In this document: piece after piece, positions 1-12,781 of the stretch
Numbering within the stretch: the stretch's first letter is position 1
Layout: every line of letters begins with the position of its first letter
NCBI GenBank assembly: GCA_026874595.1
Contig: CM049308.1
Coordinates: 45,453,327-45,517,326, forward strand
Direction: 5' to 3'
DNA: 64,000 bases
From: Sipunculus nudus
Taxonomy: Eukaryota; Annelida; Sipuncula; Golfingiida; Sipunculidae
Notes under the pieces: model-generated
The model's database searches: none
What the model was told of the DNA's origin: nothing
Seen by the model: only the letters and a program-made list of their open reading frames with translations
Position numbers and translations under genes: made by a program

Positions 1-2301
1 GGTCAGAGGTCAACCAAAAATGAAGCCTCAGCAGTTCACATGTGACTGATCATAATTCCGAATTTTAAAAAATTCTGCCACGTGGTTATGGAGGAGTTCT
101 CCGGAAACCTATGCGGTGATGGCATCCGACTGAAAACATAGTATCCGCAAAACTCTGTTTTGACGGATACAATGATTGTAGCTGGCACCACCAGTCTTTT
201 ATTTACCATGGAAGAGATATATTAATATGCCCAATGTCAGACTGATATGTCAAACCCCTCTAGTGAAATAAGCAGGGACATACACTGTGCAAAAATTATT
301 GTAGGTGGCGCCACATGTCTTGTACATTATAAAGCTACCCGAAATGTATTAACATGCCCAATTTTAGGCTGATATATCAAATTCCTCTGTAGAAATAAGC
401 AGGCGCATACACTGCAAAAGTCAATGTAGGTGGCACCACCTGTCTTGTTAATGAGAATACCATCAAAGACGCATAGACAGGTCAAAATATTAGTCCAATT
501 CATCAAACTTCCCCAGAGTTTGATGCACAGGGCTGACAAGGCTTAAGTGAGTAAGTCACTTGCCTCCCGAGTGACCTGTGACAAATTGCTGCCTCAAGCT
601 ACTGCACTGAGTGAACTCTTGACCTGGACCTGGCTAGACTGAGTGAACTTTTGACCTGTACCTGGCTGCACTGAGTGAACTCTTGACCTGTTGCATAATC
701 TGACACAGTTGGCAGTCTACCAAAGCTTTAAAAAGATTCAGGCTGAACTTTGGTGCCAAATATGATGCAGTGAGCAGTCTGCCAAAGCTATAAATAGAAT
801 GCAGCTACTGCACGGGGTGAACTCTTGACTTATACCTGGCTGCACTTCTTCCAACCCTGGCACTGTGCCAAAACTATTTATAGAGCTGACATCATCTTGG
901 CTAATGGCCAACATCAAGGCTCTGGCAAGCTGCCAATGGTAAACCAAGTGCTGCCATCTGTACACAAAAAAGGTCCCTACTTGAAATAACTTTGAAATTT
1001 ATTTTCCCAATACAAAATGCTTTTCAGCTGACTTTTTTATAAAAAAGAAATCAGGAATATATGTAAAATTATTACGGATGCATACTGAATGCAAAATTAA
1101 AATACAGATATATTTCATTGATGGTCAATTCTTGAATTAAGTTGAGTAGGGATACCAATAATTTATAATCTACGTACAGTTGTCTTTATATAGCCACAGA
1201 GAGCTGAATATCCATGATTGTAACATTGCCTGGTAGGATGAATAACTTAAATCAAATATCTAAATTTTTTTATTAAAAATGACTCAATTCAATCTCAATA
1301 ATTCAGCCAGAAAATCATTCATGTGGAACCATTAATGACAATTATTATAAGAATTATTGTAAGGATTATTCTTGTAAAATATTTAACAAACTGGCTTCAG
1401 TGGCATCATTCTAAAAACGTTTATAACTCATATAGGAAGATACAGCAAACTGGCTAAGTTCAGCTTACTGTAACTCAGCCAAAAGGCACTGAATCAAAAC
1501 CATTTGAACAAACTTGAATTATCTTCATCTGAGGATAATTAGTGTGTGAGATTTAAGAATTTGGCCCAGTGGTTTTTGAGAAGAAGATCTTTTAGCCACT
1601 GAGCTAAAATGGGCTGTTATGGCATATGACTAATTTCAGCTTTCCATAACTTAGCCAAAAGTCACTGAACAAACTTCATAAAGCACTACCCTAGGATCAT
1701 ATCTGTGCGATATTAAACAATTTGGCCATATGGTTTCAGAGAAGAAGTTTTTTGTAGCCCTCAGTGTGATACAGGCACCAATGACCCCATACAAAAAAGG
1801 CCGATGCAGGTGGCGCCACCAATACCTCAATTTTTAGATATGACTCATGTGACCAATATTGGCATAAAATTTGGTCATGATAGCTCCAGCCGTTTCTGAG
1901 ATTTAAATTTTAATATGCATTTTTGCACAGTTAACAAAGTTCAACCTCCTGTAACTCAACCAAAAATCTCCGAACTGGAACCATTTGAACAAACTTGAGA
2001 AAGATTGTTCCAGGGATCATTTCTGTGAAATATTGGACAATTTGGCTGGACAGTTTCGGAGAAGAAGATTTTTAAAACTTTTTTAGCTTTTTCCCTATAA
2101 AATCTATGAAAATGCAGTTAGAAAAAAAATAAACAAAATCCGATATAGTTTTTGGATGACTAATTATTTGCAAAAAAATTCGCAACGCTAGCTCCTGCCG
2201 TTTTTGAGATAGCTATGGTTAACGTACAGACGACGCACGATGCACGACGCACAACACACGACGGACGCCGCCGCACCAGCGCATAAGCTCTCAGGTTCGC
2301 T
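1..2301 (+). mobile_element. F4 rolling-circle-like element, 3' part
   Basis: The left end lies outside the window. The segment carries the F4 core (paralogous to 10500-12000, 37560-38821 and 46970-48157) and closes with an ACG-rich microsatellite followed by GCATAAGCTC...GGTTCGCT at 2281-2301, the F4 terminus. Positions 1-170 are the 3' end of an F3 element nested in it and are almost identical to 9173-9344. No protein-coding signal was recognised. Family identity rests on internal comparison; the rolling-circle class is inferred from structure. Confidence 0.65.
141..170 (+). other. F3 terminal hairpin
   Basis: Arms GTATCCGCAAAAC and GTTTTGACGGATAC pair with a single bulged base around a 3-nt loop. 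The same hairpin closes other F3 copies at 9315-9344 and, diverged, at 18755-18784. It is a candidate 3' terminator of rolling-circle transposition. Confidence 0.7.
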
Positions 2302-2958
2302 AAAAATACAGGTGGCTCCTGTCTGCAGTCTGCAGAAACCAATAAAAACACTTAATGGTCAATATCCATGCAAAGAATCATGGTGATCTCTGCATTAGTT
2401 GTTCAGATACTTCAGGTTTTGTATCAAATTTTCCATTATTTTGAGAGATACTTTAGAGTCCTAAAGCTTGAAGGATATGGGTAACAGAGACCTTATTTCA
2501 GGTTTCCACAGACTCTTTTCATGGGCCTCCTTGCATGACAAGAATGAAGATTCTAGGTCCTGTTGTTACAATTTGTTCCACATTAACAGATGACAGCATC
2601 CTTAAAGGTCTCAAAAATAGAGAAAAAAAATCGAAAAATTGAATAAAATACAGGTTACACCACCAGTCTGCAGAAACTGATGAAACACTCTATAATCAAT
2701 ATCCATGCAAGAAATCGTGGTGTCTCTGCATTAGTTGTTCAGTTACTTCAGCTTTTGTATCAAATTGTCCATTATTCTGAGGGATTCTTCGGAGTCCTAT
2801 AGCTGGAAGGATATGGGAAATCCAGACCTAATATCAGGTTTCCACAGACACTTCATGGGCCTCCTTGCATGACAAGAATGAAGATTCTAGGTCCAGTTGT
2901 TACGATTTGTACCCTGTTGACAGATAACCAAACCTTTAAAGGTCTCAAAAATAGAAAA
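2302..2958 (+). repeat. F1b-type core array fragment
   Basis: Two diverged units of the core seen at 12100-15650: a 'tctgcag...aactgatgaa' block, a 'gaaggatatgggtaacagag' block and a 'tctaggtcc..ttacgatttgt' block, spaced roughly 330 bp. The array stops abruptly at 2958 where the F1 head CAAGGGACCC begins. A matching array segment reappears at 42803-43160. No gene is visible. Confidence 0.6.
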
Positions 2959-3599
2959 CAAGGGACCCATGGGTCTCAGCTCAGCTGAATTTGGGAAAAT
3001 ATTAGTAACTGCAAAATATTTTTATGTCTTATGGTTTTTCATGTATATAACCATTTGAAAAGCTAAGAGAAAATGGCCCAGCTAAAATGATACTCTGTAA
3101 ATTATAGAATGTTGGATATGCGGTCAAGCATATGGACTGTGAAATAAATGAAACCTTTGACCTGAAACCATTGAGTGATGCACCAAGGGAAAAAACTGGG
3201 CCTACAATAAGTGTCATATAAAAGTTCCATTTCATAAACAAATAATGTGTGAAGGTAATTAAGTTTTTAAAAGTTAAATATATGGCCATATGATTTAAAA
3301 AATAATCCCACAAAGTTTGACCAATATTCCTAATTTTAAAACTAAGTTTAGCAGTGATATTCACACCCAGGCCCGGCCAACTTTAAGAGATATGAGTGAA
3401 ATGCTACAAAGTATTTATATCTTCTTAAATCTTGTCAGTTAGCACTTACATTAGGTCCTAATATTTTATCACACTTAAATATTAGGATTAAATTCCTGAA
3501 CATTTTTTTTCTTTGAAAAATCAAAATTGTCCAAGTCAAAAAAAAAATTTATTTAACATTAAAATTATAAGATTTGTCTTGTTTTTAGTCCTGTGTATT

Positions 3600-3735
3600 G
3601 AAGTGGTGGGTGGGGGGGAGGGGTCTCTGTTGTTACTGCTTGTTGCTGAAAAAAATGTGAAATTATAAGATTCATCTTGTTTATAGTACAGGTCTGTCAA
3701 CAGAATGGGAGGGGTGGGGGGGGGGGGGAGGGAAA
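3600..3735 (+). repeat. G-rich tract in F1
   Basis: Two G-rich runs (about 3607-3622 and 3708-3733) with long uninterrupted G stretches, compatible with G-quadruplex formation. A comparable G run sits at the equivalent place, just before the core, in the F1 copy at 33177 (35396-35409). Confidence 0.6.
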
Positions 3736-6559
3736 GAAAGGCTCCCTGTGGTAGCCTGATCAAGCTCAACAAGAGAGAGGGCTTGCCCCAGTGATGGGAT
3801 TACATAAGAACCGCCTGGGCAGCATAGAGAGCTGCACTGAATGGCCTACAGTGACCAAAGTGGACTGCTTGACATTGTAAGGGAATACAACAAGAGCCTC
3901 CCAAAAAAATTCAATAACTAGCCTAATTTTGCAGCTTTTTTTTCAAATTTCAGATTTTAACAGATTACATCCTTATGTGTACATGCTGAGAAAATTAAAT
4001 CCACATTACTTACAGGAAAAAACAAGGGACCTATGGGTCACGGCGCTCAGCTGTTATATATGATGAAAACTATGATTTAGAAATGAGGCACATGCTGGTT
4101 TTGTGTAGTAATAAATATAAGCTGTATTATGAGTTGTTGTTGTTTAGCTTATGTATTATTTTAATAGTACCTTTGGAGACAGGGAAGAGGATTGATTTCA
4201 TTTATTTTATTAACAAATGGAGTACTATTGTCAAACAGATTTTGACTTGGCCATATAACTTATAAGCAGAACATATAATATAAGAGTTTAACTATTTATT
4301 AAAAAAAATTACAAATAATGTCCCAAATATAACTTTTATTAAAAATAACAAGAGAATCGTATGATTTTTTAAAATGAAATATAACTGAAAAGATTAATAA
4401 AATAATATTAAAGAATATATTCATGAATGCATTCATGAATACATTTTGAAAGTATTTGCACTGGTATTAATATACTTTAATTTTACCTGAATTCCCATTC
4501 TTTATGCAAGAAATTTTATAATGGAGTACATATTCATATTCGTATTTAAATACAATTGCAAAGTATTCACACCATGTCTGGTATTTATATAGTTTTCATC
4601 AAACAATGATGTTGAGAATCCGGAATATACAAAATTCACACATTTAAATAATGATCTTAAGTACCTGGTTTTATGGCTTTTGTTTATATTTAAAAAAAAA
4701 TAAATGTAATATATTCATTTTGGACTAATTTCACATCAGTGTACACTAGACACAGTAAGAATCTAGATTAATATTATCAACTGCATATTTGTTGATCATT
4801 AATTTCCTTCATATAATCCCTAATGATTAGTAATGAATAATATGATTTACTTTTTTATCATTAAAACTGGACTGAAAAATACTGCATGGTGTTATTTGGA
4901 ATATGTGACATTCTATCCATCAATACAAGATTCTTATATTATCAGTAACTGCAAGTTAATTTCCTGTTATTATAAACTAACAAATTCCTTTTCTATTTTT
5001 CTTTAATTTGTTATTAAAATCCAATAAAAATTTATTAATTTATTGTTTATTGTTATGTTGTTGGTTAAAACTACTAGATGAGTTGGGTTGGACACTTGGA
5101 TCAACTGTGGCTGGCCATAAGCTGCCTGGCTGCCCCAGTGAAAGCCTCTCCTCAAGCATGCATAATTTGCTGAAAGTTCAACAAGGTCAACATACAGGTG
5201 ACTCAGGAGGCGCTTGAGAGAGCCAAGGTCTGACATGGTCTCATAAAAACATTAATAAAAGCTACAATTTTTGGCCAATTTCTTTCAGCTTTCTAAACTA
5301 CAAAGCTGAAATCCTTATGTGTGCATGATATGAAAATATATCAACAGTGCTCACTGGAAACAACGTGCCATGGCCAAAGTTGGGCAAAATTTAAGGTACT
5401 AATTTTATATTTATACTAATAACTTATAAAAATTTGAAAAATTCAGAACTAATTTTGGGTATTCAATTGAATCTTGATTAAATAATGTTACATCCCTGTA
5501 AAAAAATCTTTAGCTTCAGCAATCCCCTTGTTGAGGGAGTAAATATATTTCTTGATTTTTTACAAAGTGCATTATGTTGGGGCCCATAACTTAAAACAAT
5601 TACGCAATACTGACATCATTTCTGACATGTGCATAGAGAATGTTTTGAAAAATATATATATTATATATGATTAAAGTCAGATCAGTGGTTTTGATATTAG
5701 GCAGTCTTGAAGTGTAACAATGGGTTTTTAATGGAAAAATGAAGTTTTATATTAATATCTCGAAGGTATTAAGTCCTAGTGACCAAATTCTTGGCATGGT
5801 AGGGGATTTTGGAGACATCTAATTGTATGCCAAATTTTAGGAACTGAGAGCTGAAGCTGAGGAGCTGAGCTCTTGCAAACTGTATGACACTAGCTTGATG
5901 TAAACAATATGTTACATGGTGCTTGAAAACTTGAATAAAATCTACAGTTTTTGATCAACTGGTTTCAAATTTTCGGTGTTTACAGACAAAATGCTAACAT
6001 AAACATGCTGTGAAAATGCAATCCACAGTACTTACAGGAAAAAAACATGCCATGGTCAAAATTGGGCAAAATTTAAGGTACAAATTTTTTATTTTTGTAA
6101 ATATTTTAAAAAATTTAAAAGATTTTGATCTAATTTTGGGTATACAATTTAATTTCAATTAATTTAAGTTATATTACTGGAAAAAAAGTCCGTAGCTTTA
6201 ACATGTTTTGTGTTAAGTGATTAAATATCTTTCCTGATTTTTTACAAATTGCATTATGTTGGGGCCCATACCTTTTTTAAATTATATAATTCAGACATAA
6301 TTTCTGGCATGTACATAGAAAATATATAGAAGAATATTTATGGTAAATATGAGGAAAAACAGATGAGTGGTTTTGATAATAGGCAGTCCTGAAGTGTGAA
6401 AATAGGATTTTAATAAAAAATTGAGGTTTTTCCTTAATTTCTCAAAGGAACGAAGTCGCAAAGACCCAGTTTTCGGCTTGGTAGGAGATCTTGGGGACAT
6501 CTAACATTATGCTGAATTTTGAATTCCTAGGTCTTACGGTTTCAAAACGTGCCACATCT

Positions 6560-6620
6560 ACGGATGGACGGACGGACGGACAGACGGACGGACGGACGGA
6601 CAGACAGCCGGACGACGGAC
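6560..6620 (+). repeat. ACGG/ACAG tetranucleotide microsatellite
   Basis: An almost pure run of GGAC/AGAC tetranucleotides directly upstream of the F1 terminal hairpin. Equivalent runs precede the hairpins of the other F1 and F1b copies, so it is a structural part of the element rather than a random microsatellite. Confidence 0.85.
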
Positions 6621-6636
6621 AATGGACCATGACTAT

Positions 6637-6665
6637 AGCTCAGGTGACTTATAGTCAGCTGAGCT
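6637..6665 (+). other. F1 terminal hairpin
   Basis: Two 13-nt arms with one central mismatch around a 3-nt loop, then an A run. Close copies: 13141-13169, 15641-15669, 24598-24626, 36858-36886, 39016-39044, 42774-42802; diverged copies near 19120-19149 and 40378-40406. Confidence 0.8.
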
Positions 6666-7489
6666 AAAAATTGCAAATTTCAGATCTAATTTTGGGTATA
6701 TAATTGAATCTTGATCAAATGAAGTTATATCCCTGAAAAAAATTCTCTAGCATCAGCAATTCTTATGTTAAGAGAGTAAATATATTTCCTGATTTTTTAC
6801 AAGGTGCATTATGTTTGGGCCTATAACTTCAACAAATTATGCAATACTGACCTAAATTTCGTAATGTACATAGGAAATGAATGGAAGAATATGAATATTT
6901 ATTATGACATTTAACATTATGCCAATATTTGGATAACCAGGCAAAGCTGTAGTAAACAAAACTGGGGTAATGATGCTAGAAAATACAAATACATTAAGGC
7001 CTCTCAAAACTTCAATAGCTGGACTATTTTTTAAGCTTATACTTTCAAATTTCAAAATTTATCAGATTAAATCCATATGTGAACTTGCTGTGAAAATTAA
7101 ATCAAATGTACTTACAAGAAAAAAACATGCCATTGTCAAAGTTGGACAAAATTTAAGGTACTAATTTTTTATTTTTGCTAATATTTTTTAAAAAATTTTA
7201 AAGATTTTGATCTAATTTTGGGTAAATAATTTAATTTTGATTAATTAAAGTTATATTACTAGAAAACAAGGCCTACAGGCCTAATGCAAACCTGTGCATT
7301 GGGAAATACACCAGGTATAATGCTTCAATGCTAGACCATGACTTCAAATGTATATGAACAATGCAGGTACTAAACATTTAGAATAAGAAACAATTACACA
7401 AACATCACTGATGAAATTCTGGCATGGGTGCACACAACACAACTAGAGACCCATGGGTCTCAACGCTAAGTTGAATTTGTCTATAAGGA

Positions 7490-7960
7490 TATTTTGAAAG
7501 AAATTTTTCAGAATGACAGTTCTGTGACCTTAACCAATGACCATGTAACCAAAAAATCTTAGAACTTAATATCCTTGAACTTGCAGCATTAGGATTATTT
7601 ATAACAATCTTTTAAAAAGTGACCTTGACCTCTGACCAGATAACCTCAAATTCTACAGGTTTCCTCACTTTGCGCAAGTAAGCCATGCGTGAACGTTAGT
7701 TCAGGATGAAAAGTTTGATTTACAGTGCATCCACAATCTTTTTAAAGATGTGGCTTCTGTGACCTTCAACTTAGATTGCTGGACCCTGAAAATCAAAATG
7801 AATTTACATATGTGGTTAGTCATTATTAAATCAAGTTTGAAGCCAGTCTGTCTATCCAAAGCAGAATTATCATCCATAAACTAAATTGTGAATGAATGGG
7901 CCCTGTGACCTTGACCTTTGACCTATGACCCAAAAATCAAACAGAATCTTCCCTTAGTGG
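7490..7960 (+). repeat. TGACCT-rich core repeats
   Basis: Core units carrying CCTGTGACCTTGACCTTTGA-like blocks, i.e. tandem AGGTCA half-sites on the minus strand. Paralogous to 16800-17620, 20280-20740 and 39260-39690. Confidence 0.75.
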
Positions 7961-8034
7961 CAGGTTAGCAATATCTTGAAGATGGAAGGTTTGCGATGAA
8001 AAAGTTTGGCTTCAAATGCATACACATTCCTTAG

Positions 8035-8126
8035 TGGTGGGCCATTTATAAGTTAAGTTTGAAACCAATATATCAACTTAACTGTTGATATATTGGTTTC
8101 AAACTTAACTTATAAATGGCCCACCA
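8035..8126. repeat. Near-perfect 43-bp palindrome
   Basis: Arms 8035-8077 and 8084-8126 are exact reverse complements over 43 nt, with a 6-nt loop (ttaact). The left arm is the normal core sequence (compare 17340 and 39793); the right arm is its inverted copy. Confidence 0.9.
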
Positions 8127-8343
8127 GATTAGGCAATAGGTCAAGTGTTCACTTAGTACAGTTAGGTACAGGTCAAAAGTTCACCCAGTCTAGCCAGGTG
8201 CAGGTCATGAGTTCACTCAGTGCAGTAGCCTGAGCTAGCAAATTTGTCACAGTTCACTCGGGGCAACTGCCTTTCTCACCTAAGCGTGGCCAGCCCCATG
8301 CATCAGACTTAAGGTAAGTTTGATGTATTGGCCTAATATTTTG
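8125..8343 (-). repeat. 219-bp inverted copy of 9682-9900
   Basis: By eye this block is the reverse complement of 9682-9900 with about three mismatches. It begins exactly where the 43-bp palindrome ends. After it the core resumes with 'gttgataagtt...gagttatcatctgg'. Compare the uninterrupted paralogue near 39793-39870. Confidence 0.85.
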
Positions 8344-8399
8344 TTGATAAGTTACTATATAACTTAACTTAACTTGAGTTATCATCTGGAAACTAATTT

Positions 8400-8452
8400 G
8401 TGTGGATGGACGGATTGACAGACAGACAGACATACAAACAGACAGACTGACA
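8400..8452 (+). repeat. GACA microsatellite
   Basis: GACAGACAGACA-type run with interruptions closing the receptor-half-site core. Equivalent runs lie at 17710-17760 and 39885-39925. Confidence 0.75.
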
Positions 8453-8939
8453 GACAGGGTGATACGGCGTCCACTTGTGATCAATAAACACACCAGGTTT
8501 TGGGACACTAGATGTAATGACAGCTGAGAAACTGGCATGATTGTTGTCATTTAATAGTAAATAAATAGAAAAATATTTGTTAAAATAGGAAAACCACCAT
8601 GTTTCAGGAACTGACAAAACTAGTCATGGTCAATATTCAAGGCAAAATTCATGACAAATCATGCATTAATTATCAAGATATTGGAGGTTTTGTATCAAAT
8701 TTTTTACTATTCTGGGGGGTACTTTCAAAGCCCCAAAGCTCGAAGGAAAAAGGTTGCAGTGACCTAATTTCAGGTTTCCAAGGAAATTTTTAATTGACCT
8801 CCCTGGATGTTCACTTAGAAGTTTCTAGGACCAGCTGTTATGATTTGTGCCCTGCTAATGGATGGCTGGACGTCCAGACAGACGACAGACAAAGCGCCAT
8901 TCCTATACCTCAGTTGACTTACAGTTAGCAAAATTTCAG

Positions 8940-9344
8940 GTTGATAAGTCAAACCACTTCTGAGATATGAGTGATTTTATCCAAAAGCAGATGAGCAGAT
9001 GGACGCTGTGCATAGGTGGTTGCAGGTGGCACCACCATTTTTAGTGTATGTTATAAAGCTATCAAAGGGCTACATTTGTGCAAAATTTTTAGCCTGATCG
9101 GTCAAACAGTTCCCGAGATATGTGGGTTTATGTGTGGAAACAGACGCACAAATTGACGCTGGGCAGCGAGGAAAGGTCAGAGGTCAACCAAAAATGAAGG
9201 CTCAGCAGTTCACATGTGACTGATCATAATTCCGAATTTTAAAAAATTCTGCCACGTGGTTATGGAGGAGTTCTCCGGAAACCTATGTGGTGATGGCATC
9301 CGACTGAAAACATAGTATCCGCAAAACTCTGTTTTGACGGATAC
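8940..9344 (+). mobile_element. F3 element, 5'-truncated
   Basis: It starts inside the F3 core ('ataagtcaaaccacttctgag'), carries one GGTGGCACCACC at about 9026 and the conserved F3 tail ('gtggaaacagacgcacaaa...aggtcagaggtcaacc'), and ends in the GTATCCG...CGGATAC hairpin at 9315-9344. The last 170 bp are nearly identical to window positions 1-170. Confidence 0.65.
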
Positions 9345-12003
9345 AATGATTGTAGCTGGCACCACCAGTCTTGTATACAAAAAGGTTTCAGAGATATATA
9401 CATATGCCCAAGTTCAGACTGATCTATCAAAACCCTCCTGAGAAATATACAGGGACATACACTGTGCAAAAAATTATTGTAGGTGGCACCACCAGTCTTG
9501 TATACGACAAGTATACAATAATTAAAATACGATAGGTATGAATATGCCCAATTTCAGGATGATATATCAAATTCCTCTATAGAAATAAGCAGGCACAAAA
9601 GTCACACACTGTGCAAATGTCATTGTAGGTGGTGACACCTGTCTTGTGAACGAGAAACCAATCAAAGACACATAGACAGGTCAAAATATTAGGCCAATAC
9701 ATCAAACTTACCTTAAGTCTGATGCATGGGGCTGACCACGCTTAGGTGAGAAAGGCAGTTGCCCCGAGTGAACTGTGACAAATTTGCTAGCTCAGGCTAC
9801 TGCACTGAGTGAACTCATGACCTGCACCTGGCTAGACTGGGTAAACTTTTGACCTGTACCTAACTGTGCTAAGTGAACACTTGACCTATTGCCTAATCTG
9901 ATACAGTTGGCAGTCTACCAACAATATAAATAGATTGGCTCCACATGCAGCCCTGAGGGGCATGACACCCATGAGGGGATCACATGCCTTGTGCTTGGCT
10001 GCACTGACTGAACTCTTGACCTATATCTGGCTGCACTGAATGATCTCTTGATCTATTGCCAAATCTGAAACAGCTGGCAGTTTCTTAACCTATGTAAATA
10101 TAAAGACACAATCCTGGCCTGTTGGCAAATCTTTTTACACATACTGGAAGACTTTGGCTAAAATGCTTTTTTCAAGCTGAAATATTCATAAACTTTTTAT
10201 CAAAATATCTAGAAAAATAAAAGATTCAGTTCTTTCATTGTTAAAGGTCCAATAATTCTGCCAAAAATCATTCAAGTAAACTTGAACAAAGGCCACCTAA
10301 GAATAACTTTTGTGCCACGTAACAGAAGTTATAATTGAAAGAATAATTTTGTAGAAGAACAGTTTTGCAGTCCTCAGTTTGAGTTAGACATAATAATGGC
10401 CATAAGACCAACTTAAGTTTTTCTGATATGATTGAAAGAACCATGTCCTACGATAATTCTTTTGAAAAACTGTACAATTCAACTTGACAGTTTCATCATA
10501 AACATTTTAAGCTGAAAGAGGCTACAATTATGAGGTTTTTGCCCATAAAAAACAGGTCAATGTAGGTGGCACATCAATATCTGCAACTTCAAATATGAGT
10601 CATGTGACCAACATTTGCACAATACTTGGTAATGCTAGCTTCTGTCATTTCTGAGATAACTATGTCAGTATGCTTACTTGGCCAAATGACCGTTCAAGTT
10701 CATTTAACACCACTAAAATTCATCAAATGCAAACCATTTGAACAAACTTGGGAGTGCTTGCCTCTGGGATCATTTCTGTAAAATTTTGAACAATTTGGCT
10801 GGACCGTTTACAAGAAGACTTTTAAAGGTTTTTCAGCTTTTCCCCAATAAAAACTAAGTAAACGCAGATAGCAAAAACATAAGCTGAATCCCACAACATT
10901 TGATATGTGACAGATAATTGCATAAAATCTGGGGATGGTAGCTCCTGCAATTCCTGAGAAATTATGGGTTGATATACAGATCACCTATGACCCCAGTACA
11001 AAAAAAGGTCAAAGCAGGTGGCGCCACCAATACCTGAATTTCATATATGACTCATGTGAACAACACTGGCATAAAATTTGGTGATGATAGCTCTGGACGT
11101 TTCTCAGATTGTCATTTTAGTATGCTTTTTGGACAGATGACAAGGTTCAACTTCCTGTAATTCGGCCAAAATTCACAGAACTTGAACCATTTGAACAAAA
11201 TTGAGAGATGGTATGAAAGATTATTTCTGTGAAATATTGAACAAATTGGCTTGACCATTTCAGAGGAGAAGATTTTTAAAGGTTTTTTAGCTTTAGCTTT
11301 TTCTCTATAAAATCTAAGAAAATGCAGATTTTTTTCAGATGGCTAATTTTTTTTATTAAATTTCATGATGCTAGCTCCAGTCGTTTTCGAAATAGTATGG
11401 GTTAACGTATAACTGTGATTGTAAACATTACCTGGCATGAGGAATATCTAAAATCATAAATCTACATTTTTTAAAAAGTTTTTAAAAACCATTCTTGTCA
11501 ATATTAACCAAAGATAACCTGAAATCTAAATGTCTGGAGGCATGATGTAACGGATGCTGATAAACTGGTTCCAGGCTAGATGTATCTGCTTCACACAGCT
11601 AACATATATGGTAAAATGACTCAATTCAATCTTTATTATTCAGCCAAAATTCATTCTTTGGAACCATAAAAGATAATTATTATAAGAATTATTCAGGGGA
11701 TTATTCTTGTAAAATATTAAACAAATTGGCCTCAGTGGCGTCAGTCAAAAAACTTATTGCAGGTTTATAACTCATATGGGAAAATAAAGCAAAATGGCTA
11801 AGTTAAGCTTCCCATAACTCAGCCAAAAATCACTGAACCAAAACCGTTTGAACAAACTTGAATTATCAACATCTAAGGATAATTAATGTGTGAAATTTAA
11901 GAATTTGGCCCAGTGGTTTTTGAGAAGAAGATCTTTCTGGCAACTGAGCTAAAATGGGCTGTTACAGCATATGACTAAATACCGCTTCCCATAACTCAGC
12001 CAA
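9345..12003 (+). repeat. F4 interior and core
   Basis: The block 'gattgtagctggcaccaccagtc' to about 10100 includes repeated 'tgcactgagtgaactcttgacc' motifs of ~45-bp spacing. It is followed by F4 core units ('ccgtttctgagattgtcatttt', 'gaaccatttgaacaaacttgag') up to the nested F1b insertion. Paralogous to 19150-20140, 40407-41735 and 36890-38800. No gene seen. Confidence 0.6.
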
Positions 12004-12452
12004 CAAGTGACCCAGGGGTCATGACGCTCAGCTGACCAGGAAGACATTGACAAAAGTAATTTTATCATCTGAATGTCAAATTTGAATGAAATACTTTTTC
12101 CAAACTTGACCTTTTGTATAAAATCATCCAATATTCATTGGGGTACTATGGAGCTCTGTAGCATGAAGGATATGGGTAACAGACACCTATTTTCAAGGTT
12201 TACAAGATGACTTTTCAGGGGTCTCCCAGCATGTCAAAAAATAAAATTCTAGGTCCAATTATTATGATTTGTGCCCTGTTAACAAATCCAAATGTTTATT
12301 CTGGGGGGTATTTCAAAGCCGCATAGGATGAAGGATATGGGTAACAGAGATGTAATTTCAGGTGCACAAGGAGACTTTTCAGGGGCCTCCCAGCATATCA
12401 AGAAAGGAGATTCTAGGTCAAGTCATTATAATTTGTGCTCTGTTAACAGATG

Positions 12453-12781
12453 ACCAAATCTTTATTCTGGGGAGTACTTCAGAGCCCCAGAGCATGAAGG
12501 ATATGGGTAACAGGGACCTTATTTCGGGTTTCCATTTGGACCTTTTATGGGCTTCCCTGGAGGTGAGGACAGAAGATTCTAGGTCCAGTCATTATGATTT
12601 GTGCCCTGTTAATATATGACCAAATCTTTATTCTGGGGGGTACTTCAGAGCCCCATAGCTCACAGAATATGGGTAACAGGGACCTTATTTCGGGTTTCCA
12701 TGTAGACCTTTTATGGGCTTCCCTGGAGGTGAGGACAGAAGATTCTAGGTCCAGTCATTATGATTTGTGCCTTGTTTACAG
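12453..12781 (+). repeat. Recent tandem duplication, ~164 bp x 2
   Basis: Two consecutive copies (from ~12453 and ~12617) differ at only a few positions, e.g. both contain 'cttccctggaggtgaggac' and 'tctaggtccagtcattatg'. They are far more alike than neighbouring units, so this duplication is young. Confidence 0.8.

Larger units (their letters stand above)
4023..6665 (+). mobile_element. F1 rolling-circle-like element, complete
   Basis: It begins CAAGGGACCTATGGGTC with the subterminal GCTCAGCTG and ends in a hairpin (arms AGCTCAGGTGACT / AGTCAGCTGAGCT, 6637-6665) followed by AAAAA. Inside are an AT-rich left part, a conserved 250-bp block (5000-5250), two ~680-bp core repeats (from ~5253 and ~5940) and an ACGG/ACAG microsatellite just before the hairpin. 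It is collinear with the copy at 21247-24626. It interrupts the older F1 copy and appears to have removed about 80 bp of target. No coding capacity is visible. Confidence 0.7.

Noticed and set aside
8254-8617. Open frames rich in Ser-Val-Cys-Leu repeats (also near 6442, 17624, 24368)
   Set aside because: They are translations of the GACA/GACG microsatellites on the minus strand.
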